From PALSA-270 sp963770245 (GTDB taxonomy: Bacteria > Acidobacteriota > Terriglobia > Terriglobales > Acidobacteriaceae): a stretch of 64,000 nucleotides of DNA. Shown piece by piece: positions 16,459 to 25,603 of this stretch. The stretch's first letter is position 1; each line of letters opens with the position of its first letter. The notes beneath the pieces are model-generated. The model was not told the origin of the DNA. It saw only the letters and a program-made list of their open reading frames with translations, and did no database searches. Made by a program: the position numbers and the translations under genes. Where the stretch lies: NCBI GenBank assembly GCA_963770245.1, contig CAVYOX010000001.1:1-64000 (forward strand), read 5' to 3'.

Positions 16459-17466
16459 ATGAAGTTACCCTACCTTTCGGCCGTGCTGAGCTGCCTGTTA
16501 TTCGGCCTATCCCTGGCAGTCGCGGACGATCCGAAACCCTCGCCGTCTGCGCATATTACGAACCAGACACGGGTCGAGATTATTCGCGCCTTCACTTCGG
16601 AACTGGTGTACCTGCGCACCACGTTTCCCATGGGCCAGCGGGGCCTCGTTCTCAAAAACGGTACGATTTCTCCGAACGCGGAACAGTTGCAGCCGATCAT
16701 CGCCCTGTACGGGCCGGCGGCCAAGCCCGGCGACCAGGCGATCCTCACCGCCGTCCTATTCAAGGGTGACCGCATCCATTTCGAAATCAACGGCGGTCCC
16801 ATCAAGAAGAAGAAGTGGTACCAACACATCGTGATCGCAGGTGCCGGAGGCGACGTACCGATTGCTCCCGGCGATTCGACCGATAACCCGCATGGCTCCT
16901 TCGTGGACGTGGAATTCGATCATTACATCCCGGATCTGACCCCCCAGCAATTGAAGGATCTGCTTCGTCCCGTCTTCGACTTCAACTCCAAGTCCGTCCT
17001 CGAAGCCTACCTCGAAACGGTTCCGCCGAAAGTGAAGGAAGCCATCCAGCATCACCGCGTGCTGGTGGGAATGAATCGCGAAATGGTGATTTACGCCAAG
17101 GGCCGCGCCCCCCGCAAGACGCGAGAGAAAGACAACGATACCGATGAGGCGTACGAAGAGTGGATCTATGGCGAGCCTCCCCAGGACGTGGACTTTGTCC
17201 GCTTTGTCGAGGACACCGTGGTGCGGGTGGAGACCATGAAGGTGACGGGCGAGAAAATCATCCGCACAGAAAAAGAAGTCGATCTTCCCTCTCAACCGAA
17301 AGTGGCGAAAGAGGATGAATCGGGAGGCCGCCCGCCGGGCGCCCCCAGTTTGCGGCGTCCCGGCGAGGCCGCGGATCCCTCGATGCCGCCCACCTCTGCC
17401 CCGACTGGTCCGGTAGCGCCGATGCCGCCGCCTTCGCCCCCGCCGAACAGCCCGGCGCCGCAGTAG
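16459..17466 (+). CDS. Secreted protein of unknown function with proline-rich tail
   Basis: A 335-residue protein. Residues 1-22 form a signal peptide (MKLPYLSAVLSCLLFGLSLA, cleavage near AVA-DD). The folded part (about 30-275) has no family I recognise; it includes EIIRAFTSELVYLRTTFP, a GGPIKKKKWYQ basic patch and FDHYIPDLTPQQLKDLL. The tail (about 285-335) is Gly/Pro/Ser-rich. A TATAAT hexamer at 16432-16437 lies just upstream, but no convincing -35 is seen. I infer a conserved acidobacterial-type periplasmic protein; function unknown. Confidence 0.75.
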   Translation: MKLPYLSAVLSCLLFGLSLAVADDPKPSPSAHITNQTRVEIIRAFTSELVYLRTTFPMGQRGLVLKNGTISPNAEQLQPIIALYGPAAKPGDQAILTAVLFKGDRIHFEINGGPIKKKKWYQHIVIAGAGGDVPIAPGDSTDNPHGSFVDVEFDHYIPDLTPQQLKDLLRPVFDFNSKSVLEAYLETVPPKVKEAIQHHRVLVGMNREMVIYAKGRAPRKTREKDNDTDEAYEEWIYGEPPQDVDFVRFVEDTVVRVETMKVTGEKIIRTEKEVDLPSQPKVAKEDESGGRPPGAPSLRRPGEAADPSMPPTSAPTGPVAPMPPPSPPPNSPAPQ

Positions 17467-17882
17467 ACAGTTGCTGAAGTTGCCGCAGGACGAAGCGATC
17501 GCTGTTCCTGGCGGTTGCGGGAGTGGCTCGGTTGACGTGGAGGGAATGGTAGAACACCGTCCCCGGCGATCCTGAGCATGGAGCGCACCCATCTCGTGTT
17601 GGTTTTGTTTACACCGGATAACGGCTCGGACGGAGCCGCCAGAATTCGTCGAGCCAGCCAGCGAAACGTGCCCCCCGGTAAGCCTGGGCTGCCCCAGCCA
17701 GCGCGCGATGCATGGACCGAGCCCGAGCCAGCGCACGCCGCCAGGCTCCCTGGTGGACCCGTTCGGCCGTAGGCGGCGGGCCAGAAAGGTCCTCGGCTAA
17801 GAACATCCTCGACCGCGCGAGCGGCGGCGACCGAGCGGTCCCTCGACTTGGCGGTCCTCGAACCTGCCTTTACACTGGAAGG
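17467..17882. other. Intergenic region, 416 bp, no gene supported
   Basis: Short open frames on both strands have biased composition and no recognisable motif. The only functional signal I see is the nadE promoter at its right end. Confidence 0.5.
17848..17876 (+). promoter_or_regulatory. Sigma70-type promoter of nadE, leaderless
   Basis: TTGGCG (17848-17853), 17-bp spacer, TACACT (17871-17876). Transcription would begin at about 17883, which is the first base of the GTG start codon, so the message is predicted to be leaderless. Confidence 0.6.
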
Positions 17883-19524
17883 GTGAAGATCGCGCTCGGA
17901 CAAATCAATCCCACCGTGGGGGACTTCTCCGGAAACGCCGACAAGATCGTCGAATTCGCTCAACGCGCGCGGACTGCTGGCGCGAGCATGGTCCTGTTTC
18001 CCGAGCTCTCGGTCTGCGGATATCCGCCTCGCGATCTGGTGGAGCGCCCATCTTTCGTCCTCCGCAACCGCGAGGCCATCGAGCGCATCGCCGCTCGGAC
18101 TCGCGGCATCGGTGTCATCTGCGGCCTGGTGACTCCTGCCGACGCCGATACCGGCAAGTCCGCTATGAACTCCGCCGCTCTGCTCGAGGACGGCAAGCTG
18201 GTCTTCCTGCAGTCAAAAATGCTGCTGCCCACCTACGATGTTTTCGACGAGATGCGAAATTTCGCTCCGGCCCGCAACCAGATGCTATTCCCGTTTTGTG
18301 GACAACCCATGGCCCTTACCATTTGCGAAGACGCCTGGAACGACAAGACTTTCTGGGACAAGCGGCTCTACACCTTCGATCCGGTCGAAGCCCTGATGCA
18401 GGCTGGGGGCAAGCTCCTGCTGAACATTTCCGCGTCTCCCTTCTGGCTGGGAAAGCGCGAACTTCGCCGCGACATGCTGGCGGCCATTGCCCGCAACTAT
18501 CGAGTTCCGGTGGTCATGGTCAACCAGGTTGGCGGAAACGACAGCTTGGTGTTCGACGGTTCGAGTCTGGTTCTTGATCGGGAAGGGACCGTCATCGCGC
18601 AGGGCAAATCGTTTGAGGAAGACCTCATCTGCTTTGACTCGGAGCGACTGACCGGAGAGATCCACCCTCAAATCGAAGGCCAGGAGGCCAGCGCCTACGC
18701 CGCCCTGGTTCTGGGCACACGGGACTATGTACGCAAGTGCGGATTCTCCCAGGCCCTGGTCGGTCTCAGCGGAGGCATCGATTCCGCTCTCACCGCAGTC
18801 ATTGCCGCCGAAGCAGTCGGGCCCGCCAATGTTTTGGGGGTCGCCATGCCCGGACCCTATTCTTCCAGGGGATCGATTGACGACGCCTGCGCCTTGGCCG
18901 CGAATCTGGGTATCGGCTTCAAGCTTTTGCCGATCACCGAAATCACCGAAACCTTCAACCGGACTCTGCAATCGGTGTTTGCCGGCCGCAAGGAAGATGT
19001 GACCGAGGAAAACATTCAGTCACGCGCCCGCGGCATGTTGCTCATGGCGTTGTCCAACAAACTCGGCGCCCTGGTGCTGAGCACCGGGAATAAGAGCGAG
19101 TTAGGAGTTGGTTATTGCACGCTCTATGGCGACATGGCCGGCGGCCTGGCGGTGATCTCCGATGTACCGAAAACCCTGGTCTACGGACTGGCGAGATACG
19201 TAAATTCACGCCGGCCCGGTGATTCCGCTAGCCAGCCTGGAGAAACCGCCGTCCGCCGAGCTGCGGCCGAACCAGAAAGACAGCGATTCGCTGCCGCCCT
19301 ACGACATTCTCGATCCCATTCTGGAAGATTACGTCGAAGAGTCGCGCACCGCAGAGCAGATCGCGGCCACGCATGGCTTTGATCTAACCGTGGTGAAGCG
19401 CGTCATCCGCATGGTGGATGGCAGCGAGTACAAGCGCCAGCAGGCCGCGCCCGGACTAAAGATTTCGGGGAAGGCCTTCGGCTATGGACGTCGTTTCCCC
19501 ATCGCGGCCAAAGCGGACGTGTAA
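17883..19524 (+). pseudogene. nadE: Glutamine-dependent NAD+ synthetase, frameshifted
   Basis: The two parts together encode about 546 residues, the usual size of the glutamine-dependent enzyme. The N-terminal nitrilase domain (KIALGQINPTVGDF, FPELSVCGYPP, catalytic Cys in LTICEDAWNDKT) releases ammonia for the C-terminal synthetase (ATP loop GLSGGIDSALTA, GNKSELGVGYCTLYGDMAGG), which amidates deamido-NAD+. The frame runs through KTLVYGLARYVN, then shifts near 19211-19220 (CCGGCCCGGT). The conserved continuation, VIPLASLEKPPSAELRPNQ to SGKAFGYGRRFPI, is in the next frame up to 19524. One surplus C or G would explain it. Both halves are well conserved, so a sequencing or assembly error is as likely as a real lesion. 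A GTG start at 17883 fits the family N-terminus. Confidence 0.88.
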
Positions 19525-19584
19525 ACTATTAGCTGTCGGGGGGGAGAAACTTTCCTGGACCCGCGAATTGTCGGAAAGGACCGC

Positions 19585-20529
19585 ATGTCTTGTCGCCCGA
19601 GTGGTTTCTGGATCGTCGTGCTTCTCGCCGCTTCGGCTGGTGCGCAAACACAACCCGCCCCGAAGTCCGCCTCGAAAACGGTCGCGAAGCCGGCGGTCAA
19701 GACCGAGCCTGCGCCCAGCCCGGATTTGCCATCGGAAGAGGCAGTGAATGGCTTCCTGCAGCAGACCTTGGGCTGGAATCCGACGCTGACCTGGAAGGTC
19801 GAGGATATCCGGCCTTCTTCCGCCGCAGGACTGGCCGAGGTTACGGTGATCGTGAGTGGCCCGCAGGGGGCATCGCCCAGCAAGTTCTACGTCACGCCCG
19901 ACGGTCAGCACGCCGTACTTGGCAACATCATCCCCTTTGGCGTGCGTCCCTTTGATGCCGCGAAAAAAGCGCTGGAGAAGGGAATCAACGGTCCTTCCCG
20001 CGGCCCGGCCGATGCCATCGTCACGCTGGTCGAATTCAGCGACCTGCAGTGTCCGCACTGCAAAGCCGCCCAGCCCACCATCGAGAAACTCCTGTTGGAG
20101 GAAACCAACGCCCGCCTGGTGTTCCAGAATTTCCCCCTGCCGGGCCACGACTGGGCAGCCAAGGCCGCCGGCTATGCCGATTGCATTGGACGCCACTCGA
20201 GTGATGTCTTCTGGAAATTCGTACAGGCCACCTACGACGCACAGACCGACATTACGGCGGCGAACGCCGACGAGAAGCTGAACGCCATTGCCGATGCGGC
20301 GGGGGCGAAAAGCGCCGAGGTCGCGGTTTGTGCCGCTGCTCCCGAGACGGTCGAACGGGTGCAGCATTCTGTGGACCTGGGTAAGGCGGTCGATGTGAGC
20401 GGGACACCCATGCTCTTTGTGAATGGTCGCTCGATTGCAAACTTGGGCGGAATTTCCTACGACGAGCTCAAGGCTCTGGTGGATTTTGCGGTCAAGGATG
20501 CGGGACCTCAGGAAGCCAAGGTGAAGTAG
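19585..20529 (+). CDS. Secreted DsbA-family thiol-disulfide protein
   Basis: A 314-residue protein. The N-terminus carries a signal peptide (FWIVVLLAASAGAQ). A small domain of about 90 residues follows, then a DsbA/DsbC-like thioredoxin fold (about 130-305) with the active site FSDLQCPHCKAAQPTIEKL and a cis-proline loop VSGTPMLFVNG. The CPHC motif is typical of oxidising DsbA-like proteins. It would act on periplasmic cysteines. It follows nadE by 60 bp and faces the secretin gene tail to tail. Confidence 0.87.
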   Translation: MSCRPSGFWIVVLLAASAGAQTQPAPKSASKTVAKPAVKTEPAPSPDLPSEEAVNGFLQQTLGWNPTLTWKVEDIRPSSAAGLAEVTVIVSGPQGASPSKFYVTPDGQHAVLGNIIPFGVRPFDAAKKALEKGINGPSRGPADAIVTLVEFSDLQCPHCKAAQPTIEKLLLEETNARLVFQNFPLPGHDWAAKAAGYADCIGRHSSDVFWKFVQATYDAQTDITAANADEKLNAIADAAGAKSAEVAVCAAAPETVERVQHSVDLGKAVDVSGTPMLFVNGRSIANLGGISYDELKALVDFAVKDAGPQEAKVK

Positions 20530-20562
20530 GGGCTGCGGCCGAAATCGATGGGTCCAGTCGGC

Positions 20563-22431
20563 CTAATTGGTCATCCAGACCACGGCCTGTTTCCGTTCCG
20601 TCGCGCCGATCACCCGCGGGGTAATCACAATCAGCAATTCATCCTCGGTGTCCTCTTTGTTATTGCTGGTCATGATCTGGTTTAACCCGGGGATTACTCC
20701 GAGACCCGGAATCCCGTTCATGCTCCTCTGTTCGGTGTGATCGACTTCACCGGCGACCACGGCCGGCTGCCCGTCTTCAAGGGTAAGGCTTCCCTGAAAT
20801 TCGCGGTTGGAGATGACGGGGATTCCGTTCAGGGATTGTCCGAGCAGGGTGCGCAGCTGCAGGTCAAGCTGCAGGCTGACGGCAGAGTCGCCATTCACGA
20901 GCGTCTTGGTTTTCAGGTTCAGGCCCAAATCCTCATAGCTGTAAGAAGGAAACGGAGCCTGGAAGCTGTTATTCCCGATCACCTGCGCGATTGCCGGACT
21001 GTTGTAGATGGGAGCAAACGAAGCATTGAGAATCGGATAGCGCGAGCCCACGCGAAAGCTCGCGTCGCTGCCCTGCGAAACCCGCAGGGTGGAATGTTCC
21101 AAGGTCTTCACCCAGCTCTGGGTCTGGGAGAACTGCACTCCGGCCGTGCCCAGGCTCACACCCTCGAGCGTCTGGCCATTCCCGAAGGTCGCCACGGGCT
21201 GGCTGAAAACCCCGCTTTGCTGGCCTTGCAATTGCGCCAGCAAGGCCGAAATGGCCGTCGAATTTGCCTGGTTGATGCCGCCACTCGAGATCAGCTGGTT
21301 GATCAGGCTTTGGACGTTCTGGCCGGCCAACGCCAGCAGCGCTGCCGCGGGTATATTAAACAGCTGAAACTGGTCAGGGATCTGCAGTCCCAGGTTGCGG
21401 GTCAGCATATAGCTGATCTGGTACACCCTGACATCCAGCATCACTTCCGGACGGGAGCTTTCGAGGTTCTCGATGAACTGGGTGGCGCTGTCCAGCAGGT
21501 TGTCGGGGGCCCGTAAGGTTATCGTTCCCGAGGCCGGCTGCGCCGTAACGACCTTGATATCAAACAGATTGCGCAGCACGGTCACCATGTTGTTCATATC
21601 GGCCGGCGCCGTCATCCCGGGCAGGAAAAATGTGCGCATGGCCATGCGGTCGAACTTGCGGTGATTCTCTTGCGACTCTTCGGCAAGCAGAATCTGTTTT
21701 TCCTGCAACGGAGTCCAGAAGGTGTGGGTCACCTCGCCGGCAGCGCTCATGGCGGTGTAGAAATCTACGTCGGTAATATCGAAACGCACCGGCCGCGCCA
21801 CCACCGAATCATCAAAGCTGGCGGTCACTCCAAAGGCTTGTGCCACTGCGGTCAGCAGTGAGCGCCCATCCCCGCGGTAGTGGAAATCGGCTCGTACCGG
21901 ATTCGGCGTCACCCGCAGTTGCGCGGACGCTTCGAGCAAGCGCGGCTCGGCTGCCGCTTTGGGGACGGCATCGCCCAGAGCATCGCGCTCTCGTTCCCGC
22001 GCGAATTCATTGGTCGGATCCAGCTGCTCCGCACTCCGGAAATCCGCCAATGCCTCCATCTGGCGCCCGCCCAGCAACGAGGCGTTGCCGCGTTGCAAGG
22101 CGTCAAACACCAGCTGCTGCCGGCACAATTCTCGCGCGGTCACATAACTTACATTCCGCGGCTCGAGACGGGCCGCCGCCTGGAAGGCTTCAAAGGCTTC
22201 CTCAGGATGCTGGTTTTTTTCGAGTCTCAGCGCCTTGGCGAACGCCGATTTGGCTTGCTTCACTTCTTTTGTGGAGGGATTGCAGCCGGGCGCAGCCGCC
22301 GTTCCCTCGCCGCAGGGAAGGACCGCGACGTTCTCGGCTGGCGGGGAAGATGGAGGGTTGGCGGATTCGTCGGAACAAAAGCCGGCTGCCGTCAGGACCA
22401 GCACAACCAGGATGGAGCGGCGCCAATACAT
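20563..22431 (-). CDS. Secretin-family outer membrane channel protein with TPR N-terminus
   Basis: A 622-residue protein from the ATG at 22431. It has a signal peptide/lipoprotein-like start (RRSILVVLVLTAAGFCS) and a TPR-like helical region (about 55-150: AKALRLEKNQHPEEAFEAFQAA, then FRSAEQLDPTNEF). An STN-like beta domain and N-domains follow (YRGDGRSLLTAVAQAFGVTASFDD, FFLPGMTAPADMNNMVTVLRNLFDIKVVTA). The secretin beta domain (about 430-610) has GSRYPILNAS, DLGLNLKTKTLV and QPAVVAGEVD and ends LLIVITPRVIG. This is the GspD/PilQ superfamily. Without neighbouring gsp/pil genes the assigned system (type II, type IV pili or tad) is open. Confidence 0.85.
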   Translation of the reverse strand: MYWRRSILVVLVLTAAGFCSDESANPPSSPPAENVAVLPCGEGTAAAPGCNPSTKEVKQAKSAFAKALRLEKNQHPEEAFEAFQAAARLEPRNVSYVTARELCRQQLVFDALQRGNASLLGGRQMEALADFRSAEQLDPTNEFARERERDALGDAVPKAAAEPRLLEASAQLRVTPNPVRADFHYRGDGRSLLTAVAQAFGVTASFDDSVVARPVRFDITDVDFYTAMSAAGEVTHTFWTPLQEKQILLAEESQENHRKFDRMAMRTFFLPGMTAPADMNNMVTVLRNLFDIKVVTAQPASGTITLRAPDNLLDSATQFIENLESSRPEVMLDVRVYQISYMLTRNLGLQIPDQFQLFNIPAAALLALAGQNVQSLINQLISSGGINQANSTAISALLAQLQGQQSGVFSQPVATFGNGQTLEGVSLGTAGVQFSQTQSWVKTLEHSTLRVSQGSDASFRVGSRYPILNASFAPIYNSPAIAQVIGNNSFQAPFPSYSYEDLGLNLKTKTLVNGDSAVSLQLDLQLRTLLGQSLNGIPVISNREFQGSLTLEDGQPAVVAGEVDHTEQRSMNGIPGLGVIPGLNQIMTSNNKEDTEDELLIVITPRVIGATERKQAVVWMTN

Positions 22432-22956
22432 CCACGCTGATTGTAAATGGAATCGGGCGCCTGAGACCCGCGAAAAGTCCCAGCTATGTACTCTTGATGG
22501 TGCCGGATTCGCACCTGCCGGCACTTCCCGCCAAACCGTTATGGTTCGATCGGAGTATCGGATGGCGATTGAGAATAGGAGACTTAGAGAAGAGGCAGGG
22601 TGGCGCCCCAGCGGGTGTGTGTACAGGTGTTTATTCTGCACGTCCGCGTCACGAGCCAGGATCGCGCGGGCGCCCTCGCCCGATATCGGCCGGGGTGAAT
22701 TCCTGGGAGCCTTCGGCTGAGCTCGGGGCGCTCGCGGGCGTACGCGATTAGCTGGGAGTCGGCTCGATCCCAAGTTTGGCCGGAGGTTCCAGAGGACTTC
22801 AGGGCTCGCTCGTCTGCCAGACGCTGGGCCTAAACCTTTGGTCTAGTGCAGGTTGGAAACTTCTGTGTTTTGGGGTATAAAGCTAGTTGGGGCAGCGGCG
22901 CCCTTTTCCGAGCAGCCACAACAAAATTCAGGCAGTCGAGTGAGGCGCAATCAGGC
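22432..22956. other. Divergent intergenic region, 525 bp
   Basis: The region between the secretin start and citrate synthase. The frames that cross it are extensions without coding character. It contains the citrate synthase promoter (22853-22881); nothing else recognised. Confidence 0.55.
22853..22881 (+). promoter_or_regulatory. Sigma70-type promoter of citrate synthase
   Basis: TTGGAA (22853-22858), 17-bp spacer, TATAAA (22876-22881). Predicted transcription start is near 22888, giving a leader of about 70 nt before the ATG at 22957. Confidence 0.6.
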
Positions 22957-24150
22957 ATGACATCTAGCCCCAGTACGATCCACCCTCCCAAAGGGCTGGA
23001 GGGAGTGGTCGCCACTACCTCCGGTATTTGCTACATCGACGGGGAACGGGGTGTTTTGGCCTACCGCGGCATCGATATCCACGAGTTGGCGGACCACTCT
23101 AACTTCGAAGAAACTTGCTATTTGTTGTGGAACGGGAGGCTCCCGACCGCCGCTGAATTGAAGGAATTGCATGAGCACCTGGCGGAGCAGCGCGAGCTTG
23201 ACCCCTCCATCATCGCCCTGTTGCGCACCGCGCCCCGACACGCGTTGCCGATGGATGTGCTGCGCACCGCCGTCTCAGCGCTCTCCTTCTACGATGTCGA
23301 AGAAAAGAGCAACACCCACGAAGCCAACGTGCACAAAGCAATCCGCCTGACCTCGCAGTTGGCGATGATTGTGGCGGCCTATGACCGCATCCGCAAAGGG
23401 AAGAGCGTGGTCCAGCCGGATCGTTCGCTCTCGCACGCGGCTAATTTCCTGCTGATGCTGAACGGGGAACGTCCTTCGCCGACCGCCGAGCGCGCCCTCG
23501 ATATCGCTCTCATCTTGCATGCCGATCACGAACTGAATGCGTCCACCTTCGCTGCCCGCGTCACGGCGGCTACTTTGTCCGACATGCATTCCGCGGTGAC
23601 CTCGGCCATCGGCGCGCTGAAGGGTCCCCTGCACGGCGGCGCCAACGAAGCCGTTTTTCAAATCCTCGAAGCCATCGACCGCTCCGGTGCCGATCCCGTT
23701 GCCTACGTAAAGGACATGCTGGCGCAGAAGCAGAAGATTCCCGGTTTTGGCCATCGCGTGTATCACAGCGAAGATCCGCGAGCCACGCACCTGCGGCAGA
23801 TGTCGCACGATCTTGGCCACTCGAGCGGCCAGGACAAGTGGTTCGAGTTCTCAAAGAAGATTGAAGAGTTCGTCAAGGCCGAAAAAAAGCTCAACGCCAA
23901 CGTTGACTTCTACTCCGCTTCCACCTATCACATTTTGGGCATCGAAGTGGATCTGTTCACCCCGGTCTTTGCCGTATCGCGCATCAGCGGCTGGACCGCA
24001 CACGTGGTCGAACAACTCGACGACAACCGCCTGATCCGTCCCCGCGCGGAATACATCGGGCCGGTCTATCCGCAACACTACGTGCCGATCAAGAAGCGGC
24101 AAGAAGAGAAACCCCAACAGCAAGAAGCAAAGCTCGTCCGCGAGGGCTAG
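22957..24150 (+). CDS. gltA: Citrate synthase (citrate/2-methylcitrate synthase family)
   Basis: A 397-residue enzyme of the short bacterial/archaeal type. The start region reads KGLEGVVATTSGICYIDGERGVLAYRG. The catalytic His and CoA region are LHADHELNASTFAARVTAAT and LKGPLHGGANEAV; the catalytic GFGHRVYHSEDPRA and the Asp in FYSASTYHILGI follow. It condenses oxaloacetate with acetyl-CoA at the TCA entry; 2-methylcitrate synthase (PrpC) is close in sequence and not excluded, but no prp genes are adjacent. ATG at 22957 is chosen as it starts the conserved N-terminus; an upstream frame to 22846 includes the promoter and is not coding. Confidence 0.92.
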   Translation: MTSSPSTIHPPKGLEGVVATTSGICYIDGERGVLAYRGIDIHELADHSNFEETCYLLWNGRLPTAAELKELHEHLAEQRELDPSIIALLRTAPRHALPMDVLRTAVSALSFYDVEEKSNTHEANVHKAIRLTSQLAMIVAAYDRIRKGKSVVQPDRSLSHAANFLLMLNGERPSPTAERALDIALILHADHELNASTFAARVTAATLSDMHSAVTSAIGALKGPLHGGANEAVFQILEAIDRSGADPVAYVKDMLAQKQKIPGFGHRVYHSEDPRATHLRQMSHDLGHSSGQDKWFEFSKKIEEFVKAEKKLNANVDFYSASTYHILGIEVDLFTPVFAVSRISGWTAHVVEQLDDNRLIRPRAEYIGPVYPQHYVPIKKRQEEKPQQQEAKLVREG

Positions 24151-24398
24151 GAGACGCAGGTGGTTCGTGTCGGCGTTCTCTCAGTCTGAACCTACGTCCC
24201 CGCGTCATCTCTGGATGGCAGGTCTTGAGTGATCTGGTAAGACAGGGGGAATATCGTCCCCTGGTGTTCGGTTTCTAAATTCCAAGCACGATCCCCAACC
24301 CCGGCAGATGGCCGTCCAAGGAAAGCGGATGTGGTGTTGTAGGTCGGATGGCCTGCCATCCCCGAGGTATCCCCAATCGCCCTCCGCGCGTAAAATCA

Positions 24399-25577
24399 AT
24401 GTGGGACTCTATGCGCCGCGTTTACTTTGACAATAACGCCAGCACGCCGGTGCTGCCCGAGGTCTTTGAGGCCATGCGGCCTTACTTCGGCGAGCGCTTT
24501 GGCAATGCCTCGTCCATCCACCATCATGGGCAAGAGACACGGGCAGCGGTCGAGCGCGCCCGCGAGTCGGTAGCGGCGTTGCTCGGGTGCCGGGCATCGG
24601 AGATTGTCTTTACCAGCGGGGGGACCGAAGCCGACAACCTGGCAATCTTCGGGATGGCCGGTGCGCGGGACCACCTTATCACTTCGACGATCGAGCATCA
24701 CGCGGTCATGAACGCGTGCAAGCATCTCGAGTCCGAGGGCTGCCAGGTCACTGGCGTTCCGGTGGACGGACAGGGTCGAGTGGACCCCGATGACGTGCGG
24801 CGGGCACTGCGCGCAAATACCAAACTGATCACCCTCATGACGGCCAACAACGAGACCGGCGTGCTGCAGCCGGTCGAGGAAATCGGCAAGATTGCTGCCG
24901 AGGCCGATGTTTACTTTCACACCGATGCCGTGCAGGCAGCAGGGAAGGTCGCTCTCGAGGTTCGGCGGATCGGCTGCGACTTGCTTTCGATTTCCGGGCA
25001 CAAGATGCATGCGCCGCAGGGAGTCGGCGCACTGTATGTGCGCAAGGGAACGGTACTCGAGCCGATGCTGTATGGCGGACGCCACGAGCGCGCCCGTCGG
25101 GCGGGGACCGAGAACGTCCCGGGCATTGTTGCTTTGGGGAAGGCCGCGGAGTTGGCGCGGCAAGGGCTGGCTCGGGGCGACATGACCGCGATGGGTGCTC
25201 AGCGGGATCACCTAGAGCAGACGATTTTGGGGTCCGTCGAGGCTACCGGAGTCAACGGCGGGTCCGCGCCGCGGGTGCCCAATACCACCAGCATTTATTT
25301 CGATTACATCGAAGGGGAAGCTTTGGTGATCGCGCTCGACTTGAAGGGCTTGGCGGTATCGACCGGCGCAGCTTGTTCCTCAGGCGCCATTGAGCCTTCG
25401 CATGTACTCACCGCGATGGGTCTACGTCCGGAACGGGCTCGCGCCAGTCTGCGCTTTAGTCTGGGTAAGCAGAATACGGCGGAGGAAGGGGAATTCGCGA
25501 TCGGGTTGATTCCCGGAACCGTGGCCCGCCTGCGGGAGTTATCTCCGGTTTACAATAAGAAGGCGATTCACTCCTAG
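24399..25577 (+). CDS. Cysteine desulfurase, NifS/IscS family
   Basis: A 392-residue PLP enzyme of aminotransferase class V. It begins RRVYFDNNASTPVLPEVFEAM. The PLP lysine is in SISGHKMHAPQGVGALYV, the cofactor His in STIEHHAVMNA, and the catalytic Cys loop in STGAACSSGAIEPSHVL. It moves sulfur from cysteine to a persulfide for Fe-S clusters and tRNA thiolation. An ATG at 24411 (MRRVYF) is equally plausible as start. It lies 26 bp upstream of mnmA, indicating that the pair supplies and uses sulfur for tRNA 2-thiouridine. It may also load the IscU-like protein at 7442. Confidence 0.93.
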   Translation: MWDSMRRVYFDNNASTPVLPEVFEAMRPYFGERFGNASSIHHHGQETRAAVERARESVAALLGCRASEIVFTSGGTEADNLAIFGMAGARDHLITSTIEHHAVMNACKHLESEGCQVTGVPVDGQGRVDPDDVRRALRANTKLITLMTANNETGVLQPVEEIGKIAAEADVYFHTDAVQAAGKVALEVRRIGCDLLSISGHKMHAPQGVGALYVRKGTVLEPMLYGGRHERARRAGTENVPGIVALGKAAELARQGLARGDMTAMGAQRDHLEQTILGSVEATGVNGGSAPRVPNTTSIYFDYIEGEALVIALDLKGLAVSTGAACSSGAIEPSHVLTAMGLRPERARASLRFSLGKQNTAEEGEFAIGLIPGTVARLRELSPVYNKKAIHS

Positions 25578-25603
25578 CCGCTCGCCTCAAAGAGTTTTGT
25601 TCA

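Noticed and set aside
17609..17806. Minus-strand small frame with Arg/Ala-rich helix-like sequence in the nadE upstream region
   Set aside because: No start context, no similarity recognised, composition typical of GC-rich noncoding frames.
24243..24263. CAGGGG...CCCCTG hairpin after citrate synthase as a terminator
   Set aside because: Only a six-pair stem with a nine-base loop and no T tract.
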